A stretch of DNA of 64,000 nt. Source: an uncultured Collinsella sp. (lineage in GTDB: Bacteria > Actinomycetota > Coriobacteriia > Coriobacteriales > Coriobacteriaceae). The stretch lies in assembly GCA_900758375.1 (NCBI GenBank), contig CAAERJ010000050.1, positions 6,079 through 70,078 of the forward strand, in the 5' to 3' direction. Numbering within the stretch: position 1 is the stretch's first letter; each line of letters begins with the position of its first letter. Both the position numbers and the translations under genes were made by a program. The notes beneath the pieces are model-generated. The model saw only the letters and a program-made list of their open reading frames with translations. It searched no databases and was not told the origin of the DNA. Positions 1-9,116 of the stretch are shown one piece after another.

Positions 1-408
1 GTCGCCTAGCTCAATGGTATCGCCCTCGGCAAGCAGCCGCGTCGGCTCGCCCGGATCGGGCGTCTCGATGCCCCACATCGCTCGCTGCTCCTCTATATTC
101 GCATGCGGCACAGTCGCATCCTTAACACACAGCTCGTACAAGGCGTCAGCGCCAACGGCGGCCCGAACTCCGGCTACACCGCCAACATGGTCGGCATGAC
201 CGTGCGTGCAGACGGAACCGAGCACATGCACGCCAGGGTGTTCGGCTCGGATGTGCGCAACGAGGTTTTCGCCTTCCCAAGCGGGATCGATAATCAAGCA
301 TTCGCCACTCGAAATAACGGCGTAACTGTTGGTCTGGATGGGCCCGTTTACAAGCACCTCAATCGAAGCCGTACCCCGAGGGGTTAAGTCCAAAGCCGCA
401 GCGTCCAT
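1..408 (-). CDS. MBL-fold metallo-hydrolase (C-terminus beyond window)
   Basis: The first 136 codons of a metallo-beta-lactamase-fold hydrolase, read leftward and cut by the window edge. Residues 69-74 are the HxHxDH metal-binding motif (HGHADH), preceded by the usual strand and Asp (IIDPAW, residues 39-44). The family includes glyoxalase II-type and other dinuclear zinc hydrolases; the substrate cannot be told from the N-terminus alone. The ATG at 408 follows a good ribosome site (GAAGGAGGG, 6 nt upstream). The gene lies 86 bp downstream of rel on the same strand and is probably the third gene of the recJ-rel operon, a linkage I recall from other Gram-positives. A small hairpin (437-442 with 447-452) sits in the gap. 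Confidence 0.85.
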   Translation of the reverse strand, partial: MDAAALDLTPRGTASIEVLVNGPIQTNSYAVISSGECLIIDPAWEGENLVAHIRAEHPGVHVLGSVCTHGHADHVGGVAGVRAAVGADALYELCVKDATVPHANIEEQRAMWGIETPDPGEPTRLLAEGDTIELGD

Positions 409-494
409 GTGTGCGCCCTCCTTCTATAAACGTCGAGGCATCAAACGATGCCCCGAACGTAACCAATATCATTACTGTCGCGCGCTCGTCACGC

Positions 495-2855
495 CTATAC
501 GCGACGCTTGAGCTGAGCCCCGCCCTCGCCAGGCATCAAACGGCGTGCATCGTAGACCGAGTCGACGCTGCTAATCGATGCCAGCAGCGGATCCAGACCA
601 CTCGCGTCCGAGATCTCGACCATAAAACGCAGGGTCGCAATGCCCTCGCGGTTGGTCGAGGTGGCGGCGGAAAGGATGTTGCCGCCTGCATCGCCAATGG
701 CGATGGTGACGTCCTTGAGCAGGCCCATACGATCCAGGCACTCGACCACAATCTCGACCTGGAAAAGCGTATCGGCAGCACCATCCCACTCTACGTCAAT
801 CATGCGCTCGGGGTGCTCCATGAGGCCCTTGACGTTGGGGCAGTTGGCGCGATGCACCGAAACGCCACGACCGCGCGTGATGAAGCCGACGATGTCGTCG
901 CCCGTCACGGGGTTGCAGCAATGCGCCAGACGGACCAGCAGACCGCTGTTGCTCTCGCCCTTGACGATAATGCCGTTGCTCGCGCTCTTGCCGCGCTTTT
1001 GCGGCTTGCGGTTGGAGCCGCGGGCAGGCTGCTTGACGACCTCGGCGATAGCCTCGGCCTTGGTGAGCTGTTCCTCGGGCTTGGGATCCAAGATTTGCTC
1101 GACCTTATTGCCCACAGCGCGCGGGGCGACCTTGCCCGCGCCAACGGCTGCAAAAAGGTCCTCGAGCTGCTTGAAGTTAAACTGCTCCGCCACGGCGTTG
1201 AGCGCACGCGTGGATCGCGGCGTAGAGATGCCATACCCGCGCTTGCGCAGGTCCTTAGCCAGTATATCGCGGCCGGCAGCAGCGTCATCGTCTTTGGTCG
1301 CGGCGGCGAAGTAACGGCGAATCTTTGACTTGGCCGAAGGCGTCTTGACGATCTTGAGCCAATCGCGCGACGGCTTAGAGCTCTTGTTGGTCAGGATCTC
1401 GACACGGTCACCCGTCTTGATCTCGTGCGTGAGCGGCGCCACCGCACCGTTGATCTTGGCGCCGACACAGTGGTTACCGACCTCGGTATGAACGGCGTAG
1501 GCAAAGTCGAGCGGTGTAGAGCCGGCACGAAGCGCCATGACCTCGCCCTTGGGCGTAAAGACAAAAATCTCCTGGTCAAACAAGTCGACCTTCAGCGAGT
1601 GCAAGTATTCCTTGGCATCGGTGATCTCGTCAGACGCCGCCCAATCGAGTGAGTGCTTGAGCCAGTTAATCTGGTCGTCCAGACGCTGGGCATCATTGGT
1701 CTTAGACGCAGACGATCCGCCCGATTTCTTATACAGCCAGTGGGCGGCAATGCCGTACTCGGCCTGCTCGTGCATCTCGTAGGTTCGAATCTGAATCTCG
1801 AGAGGACGGGCCGTGGGGCCGATAACCGTCGTGTGAAGCGATTGGTAGTTATTGACCTTGGGCATGGCGATATAGTCTTTAAAACGACCGGGCATGGGAT
1901 GCCACAAGGTATGCACGGCACCAAGCGTGGAATAGCAATCGCGCACCGAATGAGTGATGACGCGCAGCGCCACCAGGTCGTAAATCTCGGAGAACTCCTT
2001 GCCCTTGCGCTTCATCTTTTGATAGATGGACCAATAGTGCTTGGAACGACCGTTGATCTGAAAGTCCTCAAGACCAATGCGATTGAGTTCATCGGTGAGC
2101 GTCTTGATGGTCTCGGCCAGATAACGCTCGCGAACCTCGCGCGACTCGGCTACCATGCGCGCGATGCGCTGGTAGGCATCGGGCTCCAAGTAGAAGAAGG
2201 ACAGGTCCTCGAGCTCCCACTTGATAGAGCTCATGCCCAGGCGGTCGGCCAGAGGCGCGTATACGTCCATGGTCTCGCGCGCCTTAAACAGACGGCGGTC
2301 CTCGCGCAGGGCGGCAAGCGTGCGCATGTTATGCAGGCGGTCGGCGAGTTTGACGATGATGACGCGGATGTCCTTGGACATGGCAAGGAACATCTTGCGC
2401 AGCGTGAGGGCCTGCTTCTCGTCCATGCTGTCGACTTCGATGTTGGTGAGCTTGGTCACGCCATCGACGAGCTCGGCCACCGTATCGCCAAACAGGCCGG
2501 AAACATCGGTAAGCGAGGTCTCGGTATCCTCGACGGTATCGTGCAACAGCGCGGCGCACACCACATCGCAGTCCATCTTGAGGTCGGCCAGAATGATAGC
2601 TACCTCGACGGGATGGTTAATGTACATCTCGCCCGAGCGCCGCTTTTGGTTGCAGTGCTTCTCGGCAGCAAAGCAGTAGGCCTGCTCCACCTTGGAGAAG
2701 TCGTCCGCGTTCATATATTTGAGGCACAGACGCTCCAGCTTGTCGTAGCTATCCGCCATAATCTCGGGCGGCAGCTCATCGGCATGCTTATAGTGCTCCA
2801 TCTCCGAAAACGGCTGGAGGGTGGAATCATGGGCGGTACGGGCTGCGGCGTCCAT
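495..2855 (-). CDS. rel: Bifunctional (p)ppGpp synthetase/hydrolase Rel (RelA/SpoT family)
   Basis: 786 residues with the full long-RSH order. The HD hydrolase domain is at about 60-200, with the metal motif HDTVED at 105-110. The synthetase domain is at about 260-380, and residues 324-327 are RFKD, the RXKD signature of bifunctional enzymes rather than the EXDD of RelA-only enzymes. A TGS domain follows near 445-500 and a C-terminal ACT domain near 710-786. It makes (p)ppGpp from ATP plus GDP/GTP on the ribosome during starvation and also degrades it. It is the only RSH gene in the window, as expected for the single Rel of an actinobacterium. The start at 2855 has a purine-rich site (GAAGGGGA). 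It begins 15 bp after recJ ends, so the two are co-transcribed. Met19 (position 2801) is an alternative start that keeps all domains. Confidence 0.96.
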   Translation of the reverse strand: MDAAARTAHDSTLQPFSEMEHYKHADELPPEIMADSYDKLERLCLKYMNADDFSKVEQAYCFAAEKHCNQKRRSGEMYINHPVEVAIILADLKMDCDVVCAALLHDTVEDTETSLTDVSGLFGDTVAELVDGVTKLTNIEVDSMDEKQALTLRKMFLAMSKDIRVIIVKLADRLHNMRTLAALREDRRLFKARETMDVYAPLADRLGMSSIKWELEDLSFFYLEPDAYQRIARMVAESREVRERYLAETIKTLTDELNRIGLEDFQINGRSKHYWSIYQKMKRKGKEFSEIYDLVALRVITHSVRDCYSTLGAVHTLWHPMPGRFKDYIAMPKVNNYQSLHTTVIGPTARPLEIQIRTYEMHEQAEYGIAAHWLYKKSGGSSASKTNDAQRLDDQINWLKHSLDWAASDEITDAKEYLHSLKVDLFDQEIFVFTPKGEVMALRAGSTPLDFAYAVHTEVGNHCVGAKINGAVAPLTHEIKTGDRVEILTNKSSKPSRDWLKIVKTPSAKSKIRRYFAAATKDDDAAAGRDILAKDLRKRGYGISTPRSTRALNAVAEQFNFKQLEDLFAAVGAGKVAPRAVGNKVEQILDPKPEEQLTKAEAIAEVVKQPARGSNRKPQKRGKSASNGIIVKGESNSGLLVRLAHCCNPVTGDDIVGFITRGRGVSVHRANCPNVKGLMEHPERMIDVEWDGAADTLFQVEIVVECLDRMGLLKDVTIAIGDAGGNILSAATSTNREGIATLRFMVEISDASGLDPLLASISSVDSVYDARRLMPGEGGAQLKRRV

Positions 2856-2870
2856 CGAGGTCCCCTTCCC

Positions 2871-5800
2871 CTAGGCCCGCGGTACGATCGGGCGGTTAAC
2901 TTTGGCTAGCATATCAGAAGCGCACGAATCGAGTGCCCAACTCCGAAAAGCCGTGAACTCCATGCGCGAGCGCAAGCCCTCCAAATAGCGAATTGACCTG
3001 CTTAATTGCACGCGACCGGGGTTTTCCGCCATCGCGATGCGACGCGTATCGTCAAACCCCGAAACGCGGCAGAAACCGAGTTCTTCGAAGATTCCCAGGC
3101 CGCTTTCCACCGAGCGCTCGTCGACCGGCGTGCGGGCATCGATGGCAAGACACATCTGCGCAATGTCGATATCGCTTGCGCAGAATGAATCGTCCCCCGT
3201 CTTGCCACGGTTGGAGCGCCACATGGTCTGCAGCGCTCGATAGAGCGTGACAAGCTCATCGCGCTCGGGCGCGTAACAATCGAGCAGGCGCTCATTAATA
3301 CGAGCGTCACGCGACGAATAGAGCAGGTGAATCACGGCGGGCTGTCCATCGCGGCCGGCACGGCCGCTCATCTGGTTAAACTCAATCGCGCCAAACGGCA
3401 TGTGGTAGAGCACGACATGACGGATATCGGGCAGGTTGACGCCCTCACCGAAGGCCGAGGTTGAAACGATGCAGCTGAGACTTCCGTCTCTAAAGGCTTC
3501 CTCAACACGGCGGCGATCGGAGCGCGCAAGCCCGGCGTTATAGAACGCGATCTGGGTCGCACAGTCGGGCACGCGTTTGCGCAACGTCTTGGCAAGCGCC
3601 ACGGACTGGTCGCGTGAGTTCACATAGATAACGGTCTTCTCCCCCGTCGCCACGATCGACACCAGGCGATTTTCGCGGCTCGCAAGGTCTCGGTCATCCT
3701 CGAGCTGCAAGTTCTCGCGCACCGTCTCGTCAACCACCGTGCGGGTAATCGGTAGCACGCGGGCGAGCTCGGCCACAACCGGAGCCGTTGCGGTGGCAGT
3801 CGCGGCCATGACAACGGGGTTGCCCAGGGCCTTGAGAATATCGGGCATGTCGAGGTATGCGCTCCGGTCACCGCCCTTGGCAAGGCCGGCATGGTGTGCC
3901 TCATCGATAACGACAAAGCCGATACGTCCAGAACGCGCAAAGCGATCGCGATGGATGGAAAGGAACTCAGGCGTCGTGAGAACGATGCCGGTGCGACCCG
4001 AAGCCAGGCCGGCAAACACGTCATCGCGCGCGGCTTCCACGGTCTCGCCGGTCAGCACGCCTACGCCAATGCCGAGCGCGGCCATCGTCGACGAGAGGTG
4101 ATAGGCCTGGTCGGCAACGAGCGCGCGCAGCGGATAGACAAAGATACTCGCACGCCCGCGAAGAACCGCCTCGCGCGCGGCATGCACATGGAAGATAAGA
4201 GACTTGCCGCGCCCCGTTCCCATAACGGCCAGAACACTTTGGTGATCGGCCAGGGCATCGAGCGCCTCGACCTGCGCGCGGTGCGGCTGGTTCGATCCGA
4301 TAAAGCTGTGAATGAGTGAGCGCGTGAGCTCGGTATAGGAAAGCTGGGCAAGCGTCTCGCGTTTACGCGACTCCAGGCGCAGTCCAGAATCCGCCGGTTG
4401 TACGCCGCGGCGAAGCTCACATGCCGGGTCGTCAACGCTGGGCGCCGTGGTATCGCGGACCAAGACATCCTTAATCATGAGCTTTGGCTTTACGCGACCT
4501 TGCCAATGCTCGGCAACGGCCTCGAACACCAAGTCGACAGCGCTGTCGCAATTGATAAGCCTATCGATCTGCGGCACACGAAACATGATGGCCGGCACGC
4601 TCGCGGCGCCATCCGTCGCCACGAAGCGCATATGCTCGCCGGTCTTGCCCACCACGGCGCGATCGCACATCGTCACGCCCTCGGCAGCCAGCAGCGGCAC
4701 CTTATTACCCTGGCCAAACGGCTCAAGGCGGGAAATCTGCTCGATGGTCTCGATATTCAATTCGGAAAGGTCAACCGTGGCGGCAACCTCGTCGGTGTCC
4801 TCAAAGTCCTCGGCGGGAAGCTCGGACAACACGGCGGAAAGGCGACGACGAAACTCATCGAGCTTAGACGCCTCGATGGTCACGCCCACCGCACCGGCAT
4901 GTCCGCCGCGGCGAATCAGCAGGTCGGAGCAGCGCTCGACGGCTTCGAACAGGTTGACCTTGCCCACCGAGCGACCCGAGCCACGTGCTATACCGTCCTC
5001 GATAGAGAAGAGCAACGCCGGCACGTGATATCGGTTGGTAAGGCGGCTCGCCACGATGCCTTTAACGCCCTCGTGCCAGCCCTCGCCACCCACGACGATT
5101 GCGCGACCGCCATCATAGGTCTCCTCGACCTTTGCCATGGCATCACGCGTGAGCTCCGCCTCAATCTCGCGACGCTGACGGTTGATCTCCTCGAGCTCGG
5201 CCGCCAGTGCACTTGCCTCGATAGGATCGCGGGCAAGCAGCAGGTCGAGCGCCAGCTTGGGATCGGCCATGCGGCCGGCGGCGTTTAAGCGGGGAATGAG
5301 CGAGAACGATAGACCGTCCGCCGTAATGGTAGAAAGGTCGGCCTTGGCGAGCGCTGCAAGCGCAATGTAGCCGGGACGAGCCGTCACGCGCATCTGTTGG
5401 ATGCCCTCGGCGACCAACGCGCGGTTCTCGGCCGTCAATGGCATCATGTCAGACACGGTGCCCAGCGCCGCAACCTCAATCAGCGAACGCCAATACGACG
5501 GCTTACCCAGACGCTCGCCCAAAACCTGCACCAGCTTGAGCGCCACACCGGCACCGGCAAGTTCGCGTGAGGGGCCCTCATCCTCGAGTTTGGGATCGGT
5601 CAAGGGCACGCCCTGCGGCACCTGATCGGACGGCTCGTGATGGTCCGTGACCACCAAATCGATTCCCAAGCTCTCCAGATAGGAAACCTCTTCCTTGGCA
5701 GCGATACCGTTATCGACGGTCACGATCAGGTTGGGTTGAGCGAGCTCGTTGACGCGGTCGAGCGCCGCACGCGACAGGCCGTAGCCCTCGTCAAAGCGGT

Positions 5801-6158
5801 GCGGAATAAACGGCGTGACGTTGGCGCCAAACGAACGCAACGCCTCGGTCAACAGACAAGTCGACGTAATGCCGTCGACGTCAAAATCGCCAAAGACGGC
5901 GATGCGCTCGTGGCTGCGAATAGCACGCTCAACGCGGTCGGCGACGACCGCCATGCCCGGAATAACGAGTGGGTCCGCCCAGTCGCGATCGAGCGAAGGC
6001 GTCAAAAAAAGCTGGCCTTCCTCGATGGATGTAATGCCGTGCGCAACCATAATGCGCGCCACCAGCCCGGGTATGCCCAGACCAGCCGAAAGCTCCTTTT
6101 CGAGCTCGGGCTTTTGCTGAGCGACCGCCCAGCGATGCGTCGTCTTAAGCGATGACAT
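2871..6158 (-). CDS. recJ: RecJ single-strand exonuclease fused to a RecQ-like SF2 helicase
   Basis: 1095 residues, about twice the length of ordinary RecJ. Residues 1-570 are RecJ: DFDVDG at 91-96, VTVDNG near 146-151, DHH at 172-174 and the DHHA1 signature GGHAGAVG at 418-425, so the exonuclease core looks intact. Residues about 600-960 form a complete SF2 helicase: Walker A GTGRGKS at 647-653, DEAH at 752-755, TATAT near 788-792 and motif VI QMSGRAGRDG at 929-938. The last roughly 150 residues are unassigned. A 5'-3' ssDNA exonuclease joined to a RecQ-like motor would couple unwinding to end resection in recombinational repair. I chose the ATG at 6158; a GTG at 6203 would add 15 residues but has no better ribosome site. 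It is the first gene of the recJ-rel-MBL unit. Confidence 0.93.
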   Translation of the reverse strand: MSSLKTTHRWAVAQQKPELEKELSAGLGIPGLVARIMVAHGITSIEEGQLFLTPSLDRDWADPLVIPGMAVVADRVERAIRSHERIAVFGDFDVDGITSTCLLTEALRSFGANVTPFIPHRFDEGYGLSRAALDRVNELAQPNLIVTVDNGIAAKEEVSYLESLGIDLVVTDHHEPSDQVPQGVPLTDPKLEDEGPSRELAGAGVALKLVQVLGERLGKPSYWRSLIEVAALGTVSDMMPLTAENRALVAEGIQQMRVTARPGYIALAALAKADLSTITADGLSFSLIPRLNAAGRMADPKLALDLLLARDPIEASALAAELEEINRQRREIEAELTRDAMAKVEETYDGGRAIVVGGEGWHEGVKGIVASRLTNRYHVPALLFSIEDGIARGSGRSVGKVNLFEAVERCSDLLIRRGGHAGAVGVTIEASKLDEFRRRLSAVLSELPAEDFEDTDEVAATVDLSELNIETIEQISRLEPFGQGNKVPLLAAEGVTMCDRAVVGKTGEHMRFVATDGAASVPAIMFRVPQIDRLINCDSAVDLVFEAVAEHWQGRVKPKLMIKDVLVRDTTAPSVDDPACELRRGVQPADSGLRLESRKRETLAQLSYTELTRSLIHSFIGSNQPHRAQVEALDALADHQSVLAVMGTGRGKSLIFHVHAAREAVLRGRASIFVYPLRALVADQAYHLSSTMAALGIGVGVLTGETVEAARDDVFAGLASGRTGIVLTTPEFLSIHRDRFARSGRIGFVVIDEAHHAGLAKGGDRSAYLDMPDILKALGNPVVMAATATATAPVVAELARVLPITRTVVDETVRENLQLEDDRDLASRENRLVSIVATGEKTVIYVNSRDQSVALAKTLRKRVPDCATQIAFYNAGLARSDRRRVEEAFRDGSLSCIVSTSAFGEGVNLPDIRHVVLYHMPFGAIEFNQMSGRAGRDGQPAVIHLLYSSRDARINERLLDCYAPERDELVTLYRALQTMWRSNRGKTGDDSFCASDIDIAQMCLAIDARTPVDERSVESGLGIFEELGFCRVSGFDDTRRIAMAENPGRVQLSRSIRYLEGLRSRMEFTAFRSWALDSCASDMLAKVNRPIVPRA

Positions 6159-6249
6159 AGGCGCCCACCCCCGATAGGGGCAGGTCGCCGCGATACCTCT
6201 CACGGTTCATAGCGATGAGTCCTCTGTGTATACCCGCTTCGGCAGGCAG

Positions 6250-6272
6250 ATCTGTTGAACAGATTTATTATA
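6250..6272 (-). promoter_or_regulatory. Candidate recJ-rel promoter with overlapping palindrome
   Basis: On the minus strand a perfect -10 hexamer TATAAT lies at 6272-6267. The perfect 15-bp dyad ATCTGTTGAACAGAT (6250-6264) begins 2 bp downstream of it, where transcription would start. This is about 100 bp upstream of recJ. No convincing -35 box is visible. The dyad looks like a repressor operator, but no regulator gene is adjacent. It could also act on the rightward BASS gene. Confidence 0.4.
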
Positions 6273-6433
6273 CCGTGCAGCGCGGACGCAAATCGCCGCA
6301 GCACACCGCGGTTTCGGTAAACGATGTCGGTAATAGCCTCGAAATAATCGGGCGTTTCAGCCGCACGGACGCATGCGAGCGTCTAGCATATCCATTCAAA
6401 CGGATTCACGGGCATAGGGAGTCACAAGAGCAT

Positions 6434-7432
6434 ATGAAGCAATGGGTTGGACTGGGCAAGTTTCTCGCGGGGTACATGCAGATCATCGTTCCGATTTGCG
6501 TGGCGCTCGGCGTGCTCTTTCCTCAGCAGATCGGCGTTCTCAAGCCCATCGTTCCCACCTTGTTTGCCTTTATGACGTTTCAGGGTGCACTCAGTAACAC
6601 CTTTCACCAGGTGGCCGAGGTGTTCCGCCGTCCCCTTCATCTGATTTTGGCGTTATTTGTCTCGGCCGTGCTCATCCCCATCGCGGCATATGTCATGGGC
6701 TCACTGTTCTTTGGCTCCAACCCCAACCTTGTCTGCGGCATCGTGATCGAGTACAGCGTACCCGTGGCAGTCACTGCCTTTATGTGGATCAGCATGTTCG
6801 GCGGCAACGGCCCGCTCGCACTCACCATCATCCTGACGTCCTCGGTTATATCGCCCGTGACGATTCCGCTCACGCTCAAGCTCCTGCTGGGTGCCACCGT
6901 CGCAATCGATGTTCCGAGCATGATGCAGAACATGGCCTTTATGATTGCCATCCCCGCCATCCTTGGCATCGTAATCAACGAACTTACGCGCGGCTGGGGA
7001 CACGAGAAGCTCTCCCCCGCGCTCTCGCCCGCCTGCAAATTTATGATGATGGGCGTCATCGCGTCCAACTCCACCGCCATGAGCGAGTACGTGCTGCACA
7101 TGAACGCGGTGCGCCTGGAAGTCGCCCTCTTTATTTTGGTCTTCGCCATCAGCGGTTTTGTCGTGGGCATTCTGGTCGCCCGCGCGTTGCACCTGCCGTA
7201 TAGCGAGACGACCACCATGTGCTTTACCTGCGGCATGCGCAATATCTCTTCGGGCGCCGTCATCGCCACGCAATACTTTCCGGGCGAAGTTGTGTTTCCC
7301 GTCATGTGTGGAACGTTGTTTCAGCAGGTGCTCGCCTCGCTTATCGGACACTTCTTTGAGCGTCTGACCGGCGAGGAGCGCGCCGCCCAGCGCAAGCGGG
7401 TCGAGGCCGGCCGCGATGCAATGGCGCGCTAA
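6434..7432 (+). CDS. BASS-family sodium-dependent anion symporter
   Basis: 332 residues, almost entirely hydrophobic, with about nine to ten membrane segments. This is the bile acid:sodium symporter (SBF) fold. The GMRN motif in the segment CGMRNISSGAV near residue 275 and the preceding polar/Gly-rich pattern are typical of BASS discontinuous helices that bind sodium. Bacterial members carry bile acids, pantoate, pyruvate-like acids or other organic anions, so the substrate is unknown. The reading frame is open upstream to 6215, but that part is not membrane-like, so I start at ATG 6434 (MKQWVGLG). It is a single gene, divergent from recJ and convergent with the GalT-like gene. Confidence 0.9.
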   Translation: MKQWVGLGKFLAGYMQIIVPICVALGVLFPQQIGVLKPIVPTLFAFMTFQGALSNTFHQVAEVFRRPLHLILALFVSAVLIPIAAYVMGSLFFGSNPNLVCGIVIEYSVPVAVTAFMWISMFGGNGPLALTIILTSSVISPVTIPLTLKLLLGATVAIDVPSMMQNMAFMIAIPAILGIVINELTRGWGHEKLSPALSPACKFMMMGVIASNSTAMSEYVLHMNAVRLEVALFILVFAISGFVVGILVARALHLPYSETTTMCFTCGMRNISSGAVIATQYFPGEVVFPVMCGTLFQQVLASLIGHFFERLTGEERAAQRKRVEAGRDAMAR

Positions 7433-7449
7433 ACCGTCCGCAGTGTGCG

Positions 7450-7475
7450 GGCGCTCACTTTACGATGTGAGCGCC
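7450..7475. terminator. Stem-loop between convergent BASS and GalT-like genes
   Basis: Nine-bp perfect stem GGCGCTCAC / GTGAGCGCC with an 8-nt loop. The stem overlaps the last codons of the GalT-like gene. There is no T-tract on either side, so a bidirectional 3' end structure is likely, but intrinsic termination is uncertain. Confidence 0.4.
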
Positions 7476-8260
7476 TCCAGATGTGCGCGGAATCGCTCCG
7501 CATCGACATCGAGCGTGGTCTCAGCATTGACCTGAGCCAGCCGATACCCGACAAAGTAGGGTGAAACCACCCAGCGCGGAAGCGCCTTGGCAATGGTCCG
7601 GCCGTCCATGTGGTAGAAGAACAAGTTGTACGACTCTGCGCGACCACCATGGTGCTCGTTCAGGATATAGCGCAGAGCTACCTGAATCGCATCGGCGAAG
7701 AGGTCCGTCTCGGCTTGGTCTCGCGCGCCATCGCTGGCGGCGATTCCCTGCGGGGCTGAAACATTGACCTCAAAGAACCCCATAATCGGTTCGGTTGAGA
7801 TGTTGACCGCAACCCTTCCCCTCTGCCAAACATCGATGCCTTCAAAGTTGGCTGAGGTCAGCGCCGCATAGCCGTCCTCCTGTTCCAGGCCCACAATCTG
7901 CATGTGTGGATGGACGAGGCTGCCGCCCGAAAGTGGGCCTTTGTTCTTGTACATGAGCACACTGCGGTACTGTTGGGAATCGATCATCTGCTGCCAACAG
8001 CCCAGGGCAAACCGCATCACATGATGCAGCTCATCCGGTTCATAGGTCACCAGGTCGGCGTCGTGATTGGCAGACTCGATCAATACGGTCTGACGTGTGG
8101 CCCGCAAGGTCTTGAACTTATTCTCGAGCCAGATACAGTCACCATCGCGCTGGATGATGTTGGCAAGTCCCTCCGTGTCGCAAAAGGGGCACGCGGTGCC
8201 AGGGCGACGATTATCGTCGGGCTTACCGCTCGCCTGCTGAACGTCAAATACCAGCGCCAC
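7460..8260 (-). CDS. GalT-like (HIT superfamily, DUF4931-type) nucleotidylyl transferase
   Basis: 266 residues related to galactose-1-phosphate uridylyltransferase but shorter. An N-terminal CPFC zinc-type pair lies near residue 25-28. The HIT-type active-site segment GGSLVHPHMQI is near residue 152, with the His-Pro-His of GalT. Family members transfer nucleotides between sugar phosphates; the physiological substrate here is not evident, and no galK or galE is nearby. The GTG start at 8260 is decided by a GGAGG site 8 nt upstream. That site overlaps the last codons of cutC, so translation of the two genes is probably coupled. DUF4931 assignment is from memory of the family. Confidence 0.8.
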   Translation of the reverse strand: MALVFDVQQASGKPDDNRRPGTACPFCDTEGLANIIQRDGDCIWLENKFKTLRATRQTVLIESANHDADLVTYEPDELHHVMRFALGCWQQMIDSQQYRSVLMYKNKGPLSGGSLVHPHMQIVGLEQEDGYAALTSANFEGIDVWQRGRVAVNISTEPIMGFFEVNVSAPQGIAASDGARDQAETDLFADAIQVALRYILNEHHGGRAESYNLFFYHMDGRTIAKALPRWVVSPYFVGYRLAQVNAETTLDVDAERFRAHLEALTS

Positions 8261-8263
8261 GGG

Positions 8264-8941
8264 TTATACCTCCAGCGGCACGATCTTGGTGCCATGGAGC
8301 TCGGAGACGCCTAGCGCCGCCGCGACCGCGTCGCGATTTGCCGTAGTGATGCCGCCGCCGGGAAGGATGGTCAAACGATCGCCCGCATACTCGATTAAAC
8401 GAGCCAGGTAATCGAAATTATCCTCGATCGACGTACCGGCAGCGCCGCCATGCGTGAGGATGCGCGTAACGCCGCAGTCGGCAAGTGTATCAATCGCATC
8501 GAGCTGAGCCTCGGGCGAGAGCTGGTCAAATGACATGTGGAAGGTGATGTCGATGGGATCACGCTTACATTCCTCGGTCGCGCAGCCCGCAGCCATCACG
8601 AGGGCGCCAAGCGTAAGTTCGTCGAGCGCCCATCCGCCAGCGCAGGGTTTGCAGCAGCCAAAGACCAAGCCGTCAACGCCCGCACTCACGGCAAGGCCCA
8701 AGTCCATCTCCATCATGCGCAGCTCATCCTGGTTGTAGTGAAAGTCGCCGCCACGCGGACGGATCATGCACATCACCCGTGCATCGTGTTCGTGGGCATA
8801 GTTGGTCGTAGCGCTGATAACGCCGGCCGAGGGCGTGGTACCACCGACGGCAAGGTTATCGCACAGCTCGATGCGCCTTGCACCGGCCTCGATAGCCGCC
8901 GGCACCCGCTCAAAGTTCTCGGCACAAAACTCGTACAGCAT
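8264..8941 (-). CDS. cutC: CutC family protein (copper homeostasis protein CutC)
   Basis: 225 residues covering a whole CutC TIM barrel. Family signatures are visible: the N-terminal EFCAENFE, GARRIELCDNLAVGGTTPS (residues 20-38) and IRPRGGDFHYN. CutC was named for copper tolerance in E. coli, but a direct role in copper handling is doubtful and the enzyme activity is unknown. I start at ATG 8941; the longer frame to 8998 lacks family similarity. The site upstream is GGGGGT. It is the first gene of a two-gene unit with the GalT-like transferase, which hints at sugar-phosphate rather than metal biochemistry; that is inference from context only. Confidence 0.9.
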   Translation of the reverse strand: MLYEFCAENFERVPAAIEAGARRIELCDNLAVGGTTPSAGVISATTNYAHEHDARVMCMIRPRGGDFHYNQDELRMMEMDLGLAVSAGVDGLVFGCCKPCAGGWALDELTLGALVMAAGCATEECKRDPIDITFHMSFDQLSPEAQLDAIDTLADCGVTRILTHGGAAGTSIEDNFDYLARLIEYAGDRLTILPGGGITTANRDAVAAALGVSELHGTKIVPLEV

Positions 8942-8999
8942 AGATAGACCCCCAAAGACAGCAGATGTTTTCCGACGGGCATTGTCACACATCCCCATG

Positions 9000-9068
9000 A
9001 AGTTGCGGTGGAATGGGGACTGTTTTGGCGTCTAGCGCCCCCATTTAGTCCCTATTTCACCGCAACTT
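9000..9068. repeat. Intergenic palindromic element with 11-bp arms
   Basis: Arms AAGTTGCGGTG (9000-9010) and CACCGCAACTT (9058-9068) are perfect. Inside them are imperfect GGGGACT / AGTCCC halves (about 9015-9021 and 9046-9051). It lies between the liv terminator and cutC. It belongs in general design with the GGGGAC-containing palindromes at 39.4, 53.5 and 63.8 kb. Confidence 0.7.
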
Positions 9069-9069
9069 A

Positions 9070-9106
9070 AAAGGGGGCGCTGACCGGGTTGGTCAGCGCC
9101 CCCTTT
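9070..9106 (-). terminator. Intrinsic terminator of the liv operon
   Basis: Sixteen-bp perfect stem (9070-9085 with 9091-9106, 5-nt loop). On the minus strand the right arm ends in TTTT. It is 11 bp beyond the livF stop codon. Confidence 0.85.
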
Positions 9107-9116
9107 GTTGAATGGA

